From positions 1 to 6,772 of the forward strand of contig DQEK01000051.1 in NCBI GenBank assembly GCA_003533545.1: DNA of 6,772 nt, in the 5' to 3' direction. The position numbers and the translations under genes were made by a program. This document shows positions 1-6,547 of the stretch, piece after piece (position 1 is the stretch's first letter; the number at the start of each line of letters is the position of its first letter). The notes beneath the pieces are model-generated. The model had not been told where the DNA came from. It worked only from the letters and a program-made list of their open reading frames with translations, and searched no databases. Source of the stretch: Acidobacteriota bacterium (GTDB lineage Bacteria; Acidobacteriota; Vicinamibacteria; Vicinamibacterales; UBA8438).

Positions 1-1
1 C

Positions 2-1174
2 TCGGTGGCACGATCGACTAGAAACTTTTACCGTATCACCGGACCGCAGACCGTCACTGTCATTCCTGACACACCCGCCAAAAGGCGAGAATACGAGGAA
101 GAGGTTGTTCAAACCTTTTACCTCAGTAATGCCGACGTCGCCGAGACGATTGACCTTCTACGTCTGGTCATAGATCTGCGACGCCTCGCGCCGGTCACCG
201 CAACACGGGCTATTTCGGTTAGAGACACTCCCGAACGACTGGCTGCCACTGCAAAGTTAATCTCGGCAATCGACAAGGCGCGCCCGGAGGTTGTAATCGA
301 TGTTGAGTTGCTCGAAGTCGACCGACAGCGACTTCGCGACTACGGGCTTCAGTTCGCGAGCCCAGGATCACCCGGAATCGATGGCTTCGCCACCGTTGAC
401 GAGTCCAATCTCACTCTGGAGGGACTCGGCGCATTGACCCGCTCGAACGTTTTTGTCGCAAATCTTCCGGGATTGTTCTACCGATTGCTGAAACGTGACC
501 AGTCCACACGCACACTCGCCAACCCCCACCTCCGAACCTCAGAGGGGCAGGCGGCGCAGGCCAGATTCGGCGAACGAGTGCCGGTTCCAGTCACGACATT
601 TGCACCGATCGCAGCTGGAGGCATCCAGCAGCAACCGATTACGTCGTTCAACTACGAGAACATCGGCGTCAACATCGACATTACGCCATTTACGCACCAC
701 AACGACGATGTCTCTTTGGACTTGTCTATCGAGGTCAGCAGTATCTCTGGGACCGGCTTCGGCGGCTTGCCGACCATCGGCAACCGCTCGATCGACACGA
801 CTATCAGACTGAGAGACGGGGAAACGAACATCCTAGCTGGGTTGATACGAGATGAAGAGAGAGAGGTGCTAGAAGGTATCCCCGGGCTGAGCGATATTCC
901 GCTCATAGGACGACTGTTCGCTCACAATCAACGGCAGATCCAGGAAACCGATATTGTCGTGACGTTGACCCCGCGGATCATCAGACTGCTCGACCTCGAA
1001 GAAGAAGACCTACGAGCGTTCCGAGTCGAACGCGACACGAGCACGGGACTCGACATCAGCGCACCGCTTCCCGCGCCGCTACCCTTGAGCGAGACTCAGC
1101 CGACGGCTCCCACCGCCGACTCGCCGGATGGCGCAGTACCAATTATCCCGTTTCCACCAACACCACCACGGTAG
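2..1174 (+). CDS. Secretin (GspD/PilQ-type outer-membrane channel protein), 5' end missing
   Basis: This is the C-terminal part of a secretin, the protein that forms the large gated ring in the outer membrane for type II secretion or type IV pilus systems. The frame is open to the left edge, so the GTG at position 5 is probably internal and the N-terminal signal peptide and N domains lie outside the window. Numbering from that GTG, a NolW/N3-like ring-building domain covers about residues 33-92. A linker with PEVVIDVELLEVDR (93-106) leads into the secretin beta-barrel domain at about 155-330. The C-terminal signature runs from DGETNILAGLI (271-281) to GIPGLSDIPLIGRLF (291-305). After about residue 340 comes a Pro/Thr/Ser-rich tail of some 45 residues ending in PFPPTPPR, with no recognisable pilotin-binding S domain. 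The sequence does not decide between type II secretion and type IV pilus. It converges on murA and is not part of the murein operon. The wording resembles acidobacterial secretins, from memory. Confidence 0.9.
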   Translation, partial: SVARSTRNFYRITGPQTVTVIPDTPAKRREYEEEVVQTFYLSNADVAETIDLLRLVIDLRRLAPVTATRAISVRDTPERLAATAKLISAIDKARPEVVIDVELLEVDRQRLRDYGLQFASPGSPGIDGFATVDESNLTLEGLGALTRSNVFVANLPGLFYRLLKRDQSTRTLANPHLRTSEGQAAQARFGERVPVPVTTFAPIAAGGIQQQPITSFNYENIGVNIDITPFTHHNDDVSLDLSIEVSSISGTGFGGLPTIGNRSIDTTIRLRDGETNILAGLIRDEEREVLEGIPGLSDIPLIGRLFAHNQRQIQETDIVVTLTPRIIRLLDLEEEDLRAFRVERDTSTGLDISAPLPAPLPLSETQPTAPTADSPDGAVPIIPFPPTPPR

Positions 1175-1213
1175 GCAATGCTACACATCGGCGCACCAGT
1201 GACGATTGCTCTC
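1175..1213. other. Short convergent intergenic gap, no clear terminator
   Basis: These 39 bases separate the stop codon of the secretin gene on the plus strand from the stop codon of murA on the minus strand. The only inverted repeat I see is GCAAT (1175-1179) with ATTGC (1205-1209), five pairs around a 25-base loop with no T-run on either side. I do not consider that an intrinsic terminator. Termination is therefore either Rho-dependent or occurs inside the opposing gene. Confidence 0.6.
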
Positions 1214-2518
1214 TCAGGTCCGTTCGACAGTCACTCTTGCACCAAGTGCAATCAAGCGGTCGACTAACTGCCCATACCCGCGCTCCACGGTTTCCAGCGG
1301 TTGGATTCGGCTAGTTCCGTTGGCCGCAAGGGTCGCAGCGATCAACGCCATCCCAGAGCGTAGGTCTCTGCTATCCAGCGTTCGGCCTGTCAACTGAGTC
1401 GGGCCATCAACGATCATCCGGTGCGGATCGCAGAGGAAGAGATTAGCCCCCATGCCACTGAGCTGCTCAAGAGCGAACAAACGCAACTCGTACATCCAGT
1501 CATGAATTAGGGACCGCCCCTGTGCTTGGGTAGCCAACACACTAACAAGACTGACCATGTCGCTCGGAAAACCCGGCCACGGCGAAGTGGTGATCTGGCG
1601 GATCCCAACCGGCGAAGATGGCAGAACCAAGAGTCGGTTATCATCGACCTCGCACGCCACCCGCATGCGTTCCAAAACACTAACGATCGGCTCCAAATGT
1701 CCGGCGTTGGCGCCACAGACCTCCAGCTCGCCTCCAGTGACCACAGCCGCGACAGCCCAGCTCCCAGCTTCAATGTAATCTCCATCCAGTCGGTGTTCCG
1801 CACCACTCAGTCGATTTCCACCAGCAACGCGGATCGTCGAGGTACCAGCGCCTTCAATCTCGGCTCCCATCCGCGATAAAAAACGACACAATTCGACAAC
1901 ATGCGGTTCGCATGCGGCATGTCGAATTTCGCTAATGCCAGGAGCAGTCACTGCCGCGAGCAACGCTGTCTCGGTACCTGTGACGGACGCTTCCTCCAGA
2001 TACACCGACGCCGGGAGGAGACCATCTGGTGCCTCCAGCACGTAATCGACGTTAGCGTCGTCCCGTCGCCATCTCACACCCATCGCTGCCAGTGCCTGCA
2101 GGTGGGCCGATAACGTCCTTCTCGCAGGAAAGTCCCCCCCGGGTGGTGCCAGTCGGACACTGCCGCATCGCGCCAGGAGCGGCCCACACAGCAACACCGA
2201 ACCACGAAGCCGCCCTACCAAACTGCGATCTGGCTCATCCCCCAGCAACTGCTTACTCTGCACCGTCAGCTCAGTCGTACCAACCCCGTCAACGTCCGCA
2301 CCCAGACCAGATAGCAAATTCACCATCACTTGGACGTCGTTAATTCTTGGCACGTTGGTCAGCACGCACCGTTCTTCGGTCAGTAAGCACGCCGCCAGCA
2401 ACGGCAACGCCGAGTTCTTATTTCCCTCGACCTCCAGTCGCCCAATCAGACGGTGCCCGCCCTCCACAACCAACGTTGTCAGGTCTTCACCAGTCCCGGT
2501 GGGCATTCGTGAACTCAT
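1214..2518 (-). CDS. murA: UDP-N-acetylglucosamine 1-carboxyvinyltransferase, Asp-type active site
   Basis: MurA transfers enolpyruvate from phosphoenolpyruvate to UDP-GlcNAc in the cytoplasm, the first committed step of peptidoglycan synthesis. The 434-residue product has the usual length (about 420-440) and the EPSP-synthase-like fold. Visible markers are GNKNSALP near the N-terminus with Lys34 (E. coli Lys22), Arg105 (Arg91), Arg134 (Arg120), Asp320 in WPGFPSDM (Asp305) and Arg387 in DLRSG (Arg397). The catalytic-loop Cys115 position aligns without gaps to Asp129 in PPGGDFPARR (codon at 2132-2134). This Cys-to-Asp change is the one known from naturally fosfomycin-resistant MurA of mycobacteria and chlamydiae. 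I chose the ATG at 2518 because GAGGTGA sits just before it. A TTG at 2551 would add an Arg-rich 11-residue extension unlike MurA. It is the last gene of the operon, 39 nt after murB. Overall divergence leaves open that it is a second MurA copy. Confidence 0.93.
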   Translation of the reverse strand: MSSRMPTGTGEDLTTLVVEGGHRLIGRLEVEGNKNSALPLLAACLLTEERCVLTNVPRINDVQVMVNLLSGLGADVDGVGTTELTVQSKQLLGDEPDRSLVGRLRGSVLLCGPLLARCGSVRLAPPGGDFPARRTLSAHLQALAAMGVRWRRDDANVDYVLEAPDGLLPASVYLEEASVTGTETALLAAVTAPGISEIRHAACEPHVVELCRFLSRMGAEIEGAGTSTIRVAGGNRLSGAEHRLDGDYIEAGSWAVAAVVTGGELEVCGANAGHLEPIVSVLERMRVACEVDDNRLLVLPSSPVGIRQITTSPWPGFPSDMVSLVSVLATQAQGRSLIHDWMYELRLFALEQLSGMGANLFLCDPHRMIVDGPTQLTGRTLDSRDLRSGMALIAATLAANGTSRIQPLETVERGYGQLVDRLIALGARVTVERT

Positions 2519-2519
2519 T

Positions 2520-2526
2520 TCACCTC
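2520..2526 (-). promoter_or_regulatory. Shine-Dalgarno sequence deciding the murA start
   Basis: The minus strand reads GAGGTGA followed by one base and then ATG (2518). This is a seven-base match to the anti-Shine-Dalgarno sequence, although the GAGG core is only four bases from the ATG, which is short. It favours the ATG at 2518 over the in-frame TTG at 2551 and the ATG at 2506, neither of which has a comparable site. Confidence 0.65.
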
Positions 2527-2557
2527 GTTTCCGTTCACCGCGCGGCCGCAAACAGGG

Positions 2558-3532
2558 TCACCCGAACACTCCGACATAGACCAACTCTTCGCGGAGCAGA
2601 ACACCGAAACGATCGACTACTGCCGACCGGCAGTGCTCGATGAGCGTCCGCACATCGGCCGAAGTCGCTGCACCATCGCTAACAATGAAATTCCCATGAA
2701 TCGTCGATACGACGGCCCCACCGACTCTACACCCCTTCAGACCTGCTCCATCGATGAGCGCTCCGGCAGTTCGAGGAACACCGCCAGAAAGAGAATCGTC
2801 TGTGACACGGGGGTTCTGAAACACACAGCCCGCCGATGCCTGGGCGAGCGGCTGCGTCCGCTTCCTGAAACCAAGCGATTCCCTCGCCGCCGCTCGAAGT
2901 TTAGCGGGGTCGCCAGCTGCCACGTCGAAGTTGGCCCAGAGCACGAACTCACCTGTGTGCTGCACTCGGCTCTCGTCGTAGCCGAACGCCATCTCCGATC
3001 CAGACACACGTAATATGGAACCAGTACGGTCGACGAGTCCAACTTCTGCCACCATGTCACCCACCATTAGACCGTCAAAGTGTGCGTTCCCGTATATTGC
3101 ACCGCCAACTGTTCCTGGTGTACCAGCCCAACGTTCCAGACCCGCCATCCCTCGCTGAATGGCCCACCGCACTAGTCCATTAAGCGTTACACCACCATCT
3201 GCACGGACTGTTGATGTTCCGTGAGCCGAAATGGCCCCGTGCCGCACTCTGACGACTAGCCCGCGCACACCACCATCGCCAACTAGAACATTCGACCCGC
3301 CTCCGAAAACCGTCAGCGGCAAGTCGAGTGCACGTGTCACCCGAACGGCCGCCACAATATCAGCCGGGTCGCTGGTCTCAAGCAACCAGTCCGCCGCCCC
3401 CCCAGTCCGAAATGTCGTCAGCCCGGCTAATGGAACACTAGCTGACACTCGCTCGCCAAACACCTCGACCAAGCGGTGACGAACATCCTCAGGCCTACCA
3501 CCACCCGGCGCTCCCGGGCTTTCCTCAGTCAT
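2558..3532 (-). CDS. murB: UDP-N-acetylenolpyruvoylglucosamine reductase
   Basis: MurB is a cytoplasmic flavoprotein that uses NADPH to reduce the MurA product to UDP-MurNAc. The 324-residue protein starts with a Gly/Pro-rich leader. The FAD-binding PCMH-type domain (about 35-205) shows TFRTGG (40-45), GGGSNVLVGD (77-86) and GTPGTVGGAIYGNA (137-150). The MurB C-terminal domain (about 210-320) follows. The proton-donor Ser of E. coli (Ser229 in GSFFKNP) aligns with Cys236 in SAGCVFQNP. The YRxS Arg (Arg159) aligns with Asp186 in FGYDES. The C-terminal catalytic Glu is kept (Glu316 in LREEL). Length and the short YDES loop suggest a type II-like MurB. I start at ATG 3532, whose first base overlaps the pxpC stop (TGATG). 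A GTG one codon upstream (3535) is the alternative. There is no clear Shine-Dalgarno sequence, so translation is probably coupled to pxpC. The product feeds UDP-MurNAc to Mpl, and to MurC elsewhere. Confidence 0.94.
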   Translation of the reverse strand: MTEESPGAPGGGRPEDVRHRLVEVFGERVSASVPLAGLTTFRTGGAADWLLETSDPADIVAAVRVTRALDLPLTVFGGGSNVLVGDGGVRGLVVRVRHGAISAHGTSTVRADGGVTLNGLVRWAIQRGMAGLERWAGTPGTVGGAIYGNAHFDGLMVGDMVAEVGLVDRTGSILRVSGSEMAFGYDESRVQHTGEFVLWANFDVAAGDPAKLRAAARESLGFRKRTQPLAQASAGCVFQNPRVTDDSLSGGVPRTAGALIDGAGLKGCRVGGAVVSTIHGNFIVSDGAATSADVRTLIEHCRSAVVDRFGVLLREELVYVGVFG

Positions 3533-4455
3533 CACGAAACATGCATCAGGCGTTGTTCAAGGCCAATAAGAGCCGCTACAGCTTCACGATGCTCGCACAG
3601 CTCGAAACCCAGCCAGTCTCCTGGTCCAAGTTGTCCAGCGACCGGCAAATCAGCGCTAATTACCGTCGCAATCCGAACATATCCGCCAGTCGTTTGTCGG
3701 TCCGCCATCAGCACAATGGGTGTGCCAGACGGAGGCACCTGTACCGTGCCTACCGGCGTGGGCCCAGACAACAGCGGGCTGCTATCCGCCAAGGCCAGAA
3801 GTTCCCCTCGCAAACGGTATCCCATGCGATTCGAGTCAGGGTCGATCGTGAACCGGCCCTGAGTAAACGACGCCAACGCTTCTGGCGTCATGCGCTCTCG
3901 ATCCGGCCCGTTCATTACGCGCACGTGCGCGCCACCCACCGGCAGTCGAAACGGCAGTTCCACCGCCCCAGAAATCGCTGGTCGACCGGTTGGGCGCCCA
4001 ACGACTAATCGATCGCCAGCTCGGAGCGAACGTCCACCGAGTCCTCCCAGTTGACTCGCTAAGTCGGTGCTGCGACTACCCAACACGGGTGGCACGTCGA
4101 TGCCCCCAGACACAGCCAGATAGGCGCGTGCCCCTGCACGACGTCGACCAAACCGTAGTCCACCGCCAGGAGGCACACAAAAAGCTCGTCCGGTTTGGAC
4201 CTGGACTCCGTCCAGCCACAACTCAAACCCGGCACCTGCCACTGCGCACGTAGTCTCCGCAAGGAACTCAAGGGACGGACCAACGAGCGTGACTTCAAGC
4301 GTGGCCAATTCGGATGAATTCCCAACCAACCGATTAGCAAGCCGATGAGAACACTCATCCATTGCCCCCGCCACCGGCACACCTAGGTTCTGATGGCCCC
4401 AGCGTCCGCGGTCCTGGACCGTTGTCATTAACCCAGGCTCCAAAACCCGAATCAT
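3532..4455 (-). CDS. pxpC: 5-oxoprolinase subunit C (biotin-dependent carboxyltransferase-like, KipA/YbgK family)
   Basis: PxpC forms, with PxpB and PxpA, the ATP-dependent prokaryotic 5-oxoprolinase that opens 5-oxo-L-proline (pyroglutamate) to L-glutamate. The 307-residue product is a full-length carboxyltransferase A/B-subdomain protein. It shows the N-terminal PGLMTTVQDRGRWG (7-20), GVPVAGAMDECS (25-36), AYLAVSGGIDVPPVLGSRST (111-130) and, near the C-terminus, DRQTTGGYVRIATVISADLP (252-271) followed by GQLGPGDW. No biotin carboxylase or biotin carrier domain is present, so despite the family name this is not a carboxylase component. The ATG at 4455 overlaps the pxpB stop as ATGA, and its own stop overlaps the murB start. 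The homologous KipA of Bacillus subtilis acts on sporulation kinase control, but pairing with PxpB favours the 5-oxoprolinase role. PxpA (YcsF/LamB family) is not in the window. Confidence 0.92.
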   Translation of the reverse strand: MIRVLEPGLMTTVQDRGRWGHQNLGVPVAGAMDECSHRLANRLVGNSSELATLEVTLVGPSLEFLAETTCAVAGAGFELWLDGVQVQTGRAFCVPPGGGLRFGRRRAGARAYLAVSGGIDVPPVLGSRSTDLASQLGGLGGRSLRAGDRLVVGRPTGRPAISGAVELPFRLPVGGAHVRVMNGPDRERMTPEALASFTQGRFTIDPDSNRMGYRLRGELLALADSSPLLSGPTPVGTVQVPPSGTPIVLMADRQTTGGYVRIATVISADLPVAGQLGPGDWLGFELCEHREAVAALIGLEQRLMHVS

Positions 4456-5126
4456 GGTGCACCGACCTTTTCGACAGCTCTAAACCTGACACGGTCTCCA
4501 GGCTGGTAGAAACTGGGGGAATCCAGCTCGGGATCGAAACGACCTACCGCCGTCCGTCCAATTAACCGCCAGCCACCGGGCGCTGTCATCGGATAGATTC
4601 CAGTCTGAATTCCAGCGATGCCGACGGAACCGGCTGGCACCGAGAGACGAGGCACCTCACGACGCGGCATCGCGATTCGACTGTCAATGGTACCCATGTA
4701 AGGAAACCCCGCTAGAAATCCAACCATGTAGACCCGATACAGCACCGACGTGTGTAGGCGTACCACCTCCTCCGTCGTGCAACCCGAGAAGGAGGCCACC
4801 TCACCGAGATCAGGTCCATCCACACCACCATAAACTACCGGTACGATTACTTCCCTAGAGGGCGTCTCCATGGCCCCCGGAAGCTCTGCCTCCTCCTCAA
4901 GTGCTGTCCAAAGTGAGGCAAGGTCGGTATGGGTCGGTTCGAAGTACACCGTCACCGCGTGATAACTCGGCACAACGTCCCGCACACCGACGTGTCGCGC
5001 AGCGCGGATCCGAGCCGCTAGAGCGACCACCCGCTGGCTGATCAGCGGATCGATCCGAGGCGGGTACTCGATCGCCACCGCGGCGTCACCGGCCATCGTG
5101 ATTCGCCAGTCCGTAGGATTCAGCAT
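4452..5126 (-). CDS. pxpB: 5-oxoprolinase subunit B (KipI/YbgJ family)
   Basis: PxpB is the second small subunit of the ATP-dependent 5-oxoprolinase, with a cyclophilin-like C-terminal carboxyltransferase C/D domain. The 224-residue length is normal for the family. Visible family motifs are GDAAVAIEY near the N-terminus (13-21), PSYHAVTVYFEP (53-64), VPVVYGGVDGPDLGEVA (about 95-111), YMVGFLAGFPYMG (133-145) with Ala where GFxPGFPY is more usual, VPAGSVGIAGIQTGIYP (163-179) and PGGWRLIGRT (183-192). I start at ATG 5126, which overlaps the mpl stop by one base (TGATG) and has an AGGA nine bases upstream. The preceding TTG (5129) would give a TTGA overlap instead. The downstream ATGA overlap with pxpC supports stoichiometric coupled synthesis of the two subunits. 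Its location directly after mpl is unusual. Confidence 0.92.
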   Translation of the reverse strand: MLNPTDWRITMAGDAAVAIEYPPRIDPLISQRVVALAARIRAARHVGVRDVVPSYHAVTVYFEPTHTDLASLWTALEEEAELPGAMETPSREVIVPVVYGGVDGPDLGEVASFSGCTTEEVVRLHTSVLYRVYMVGFLAGFPYMGTIDSRIAMPRREVPRLSVPAGSVGIAGIQTGIYPMTAPGGWRLIGRTAVGRFDPELDSPSFYQPGDRVRFRAVEKVGAP

Positions 5127-6547
5127 CAATCAAGGTCCTGATGTCTCACTTCATCCAAGTCTGACCCCAGCGCCGCCAATAGCCGAGCGTGGATCCCGCC
5201 AAACGCTCCGTTGGACATGACAACGACCAAATCTCCCTCGCGAGCCTCCTCCGCGATGGCTCGAACAATGTCGGATACCTCAGGAATGTGCCTTGCGCGA
5301 AGACCTGACTCTCGGAGCCCACTTACAAGGAGCCCCTCATCAAGACGTTCACGTGGCGGCAACGAGGACCGATAGACCTGGCCGATGACCACCTCGTCGG
5401 CAGACCCAAATGCACCGACAAATTCATCTTGAAAGATGCGCCTGCAGGCTGAGGCAGACCTTGGTTCAAACAAGGCCCAGATCCGCCTGGACGGAAATGC
5501 TGCCCGTACTCCTAGCAACGTCTCACGTACCGCGGTGGGATGATGAGCAAAATCATCATAAACGGTCACGCCACGCGCCCGCCCTCGCACTTCCAGTCGT
5601 CGCTTGACTCCCTTAAACCGTCCGATCGAGGATGAGATCTCGTCGTAGTCAAGCCCAAGGCCAACCGCCACCGCGAACGCTGCAAGGATGTTCCGGACAT
5701 TAAAGTCCCCTACTAGCGGCGCCCGCACCTCGACGACAGACGCTCCTCGACGCTCGACAACAAACTGAACACCACCCGAACCAAACACCACATTCGTCGC
5801 ACGCCAGTCAGCCCCCTTTGCCAGTCCGAACGTCACTACTTCGCACGGCGCTCGCTCCGACAAATCCAGCGCCTCCTCGCTGTCGGCTCCAAGAAGCAAC
5901 TGTCCCTGCTGCGGCAAAAGCGACACCAGGCGCTGCACCGCTAGGCGGACGGCGTCCAGGTCAACGTAGATATCCGCGTGATCGAACTCCACGTTCCCAA
6001 CTACAACCAGGCTAGGGAGATACTTCAAGAACTTCGCAGTCTTGTCGAAGAACGCGCTGTCATATTCGTCACCTTCGATGACAAACTCTCGCCCCGACCC
6101 AAGGCGGTAGCTGGAATCGAAATTGCCGGTGAGTCCCCCAATCAGAAAACTCGGATCTCGGCCCGCGTCCGTCAACACCCAGCTCACCAGTGCAGCGGTA
6201 GTGGTCTTACCGTGTGTCCCGGCAATTACGACGTTATATCGGTCCCACAGAAAAGTCTCCCTCACCATTTCCGGTAACGATCTGTATTTCAGCTTGCCAT
6301 CAAGCACCGCCTCAACTTCTGGGTTTCCACGTGACACCGCGTTCCCAATGACGACGAGATCAATGTCGTTAGTGATGTGCGCCGCGTCAAAACCACCGTG
6401 ACAAGTGATGCCACGCACCGCAAGAAAATCGCTCATCGGGGGATACACGTGCTGATCCGACCCCGAAACCGCATAGCCTCGCTCCTTAAGCATCGCGGCG
6501 AGTGTCGCCATCGCGGTACCGCAAATACCAATGAAATACACCCTCAC
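5126..6547 (-). CDS. mpl: UDP-N-acetylmuramate:L-alanyl-gamma-D-glutamyl-meso-diaminopimelate ligase
   Basis: Mpl is the murein-recycling ligase that uses ATP to attach the recovered tripeptide L-Ala-gamma-D-Glu-mDAP directly to UDP-MurNAc, bypassing MurC, MurD and MurE. The 473-residue product has the three Mur ligase domains. The N-terminal Rossmann-like domain begins FIGICGTAMA and contains SGSDQHVYPPMSDF (28-41). The central ATPase has GTHGKTTT (110-117) and EGDEYDSAFFDKTAKF (158-173). The C-terminal domain has YDDFAHHPTAV (330-340) and EPRSASACRR (361-370). Assignment to Mpl rather than MurC rests on VYPPMS, the GDEYDSAFFDK motif where MurC has a DESD-type motif, and SNGAFGGIH (445-453). 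The GTG start at 6547 overlaps the upstream stop as GTGA and has GGAGG ten bases upstream. It follows the LD-carboxypeptidase gene whose product supplies its tripeptide, and precedes pxpB with a 1-4 nt overlap. Confidence 0.95.
   Translation of the reverse strand: MRVYFIGICGTAMATLAAMLKERGYAVSGSDQHVYPPMSDFLAVRGITCHGGFDAAHITNDIDLVVIGNAVSRGNPEVEAVLDGKLKYRSLPEMVRETFLWDRYNVVIAGTHGKTTTAALVSWVLTDAGRDPSFLIGGLTGNFDSSYRLGSGREFVIEGDEYDSAFFDKTAKFLKYLPSLVVVGNVEFDHADIYVDLDAVRLAVQRLVSLLPQQGQLLLGADSEEALDLSERAPCEVVTFGLAKGADWRATNVVFGSGGVQFVVERRGASVVEVRAPLVGDFNVRNILAAFAVAVGLGLDYDEISSSIGRFKGVKRRLEVRGRARGVTVYDDFAHHPTAVRETLLGVRAAFPSRRIWALFEPRSASACRRIFQDEFVGAFGSADEVVIGQVYRSSLPPRERLDEGLLVSGLRESGLRARHIPEVSDIVRAIAEEAREGDLVVVMSNGAFGGIHARLLAALGSDLDEVRHQDLD
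5136..5139 (-). promoter_or_regulatory. Shine-Dalgarno sequence for pxpB
   Basis: The minus strand reads AGGA nine bases before the ATG at 5126, inside the last codons of mpl. The spacing suits ATG 5126 slightly better than the adjacent TTG at 5129, so it supports the TGATG overlap as the start junction. Confidence 0.45.

Noticed and set aside
495..906. Open frames inside the secretin gene, one on each strand
   Set aside because: They lie fully within the conserved secretin domain and their translations show no recognisable protein features.
1175..1209. GCAAT/ATTGC inverted repeat in the convergent gap as a possible terminator
   Set aside because: Only five base pairs around a 25-base loop, with no T-run on either strand, which is expected by chance.
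2519..2551. TTG start at 2551 giving an 11-residue Arg/Lys-rich extension of MurA
   Set aside because: TTG is a rare start, the extension is unlike MurA N-termini, and GAGGTGA directly precedes the ATG at 2518. It remains a possible alternative.
1526..2643. Several plus-strand open frames of 70-117 codons antisense to murA and the end of murB
   Set aside because: They are shadows of the well-supported minus-strand genes, with low-complexity Arg/Ser/Pro-rich translations, no family resemblance and no convincing ribosome binding sites.
3532..5126. Annotation of the two subunits as a urea or allophanate carboxylase component or a biotin-dependent carboxyltransferase
   Set aside because: No biotin carboxylase, allophanate hydrolase or biotin carrier domain is fused or adjacent. 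The separate B and C subunits with overlapping genes are the 5-oxoprolinase arrangement.
5126..6547. Annotation of the Mur ligase as MurC
   Set aside because: VYPPMS, GDEYDSAFFDK and SNGAFGGIH are Mpl-type motifs, and the adjacent LD-carboxypeptidase fits recycling.
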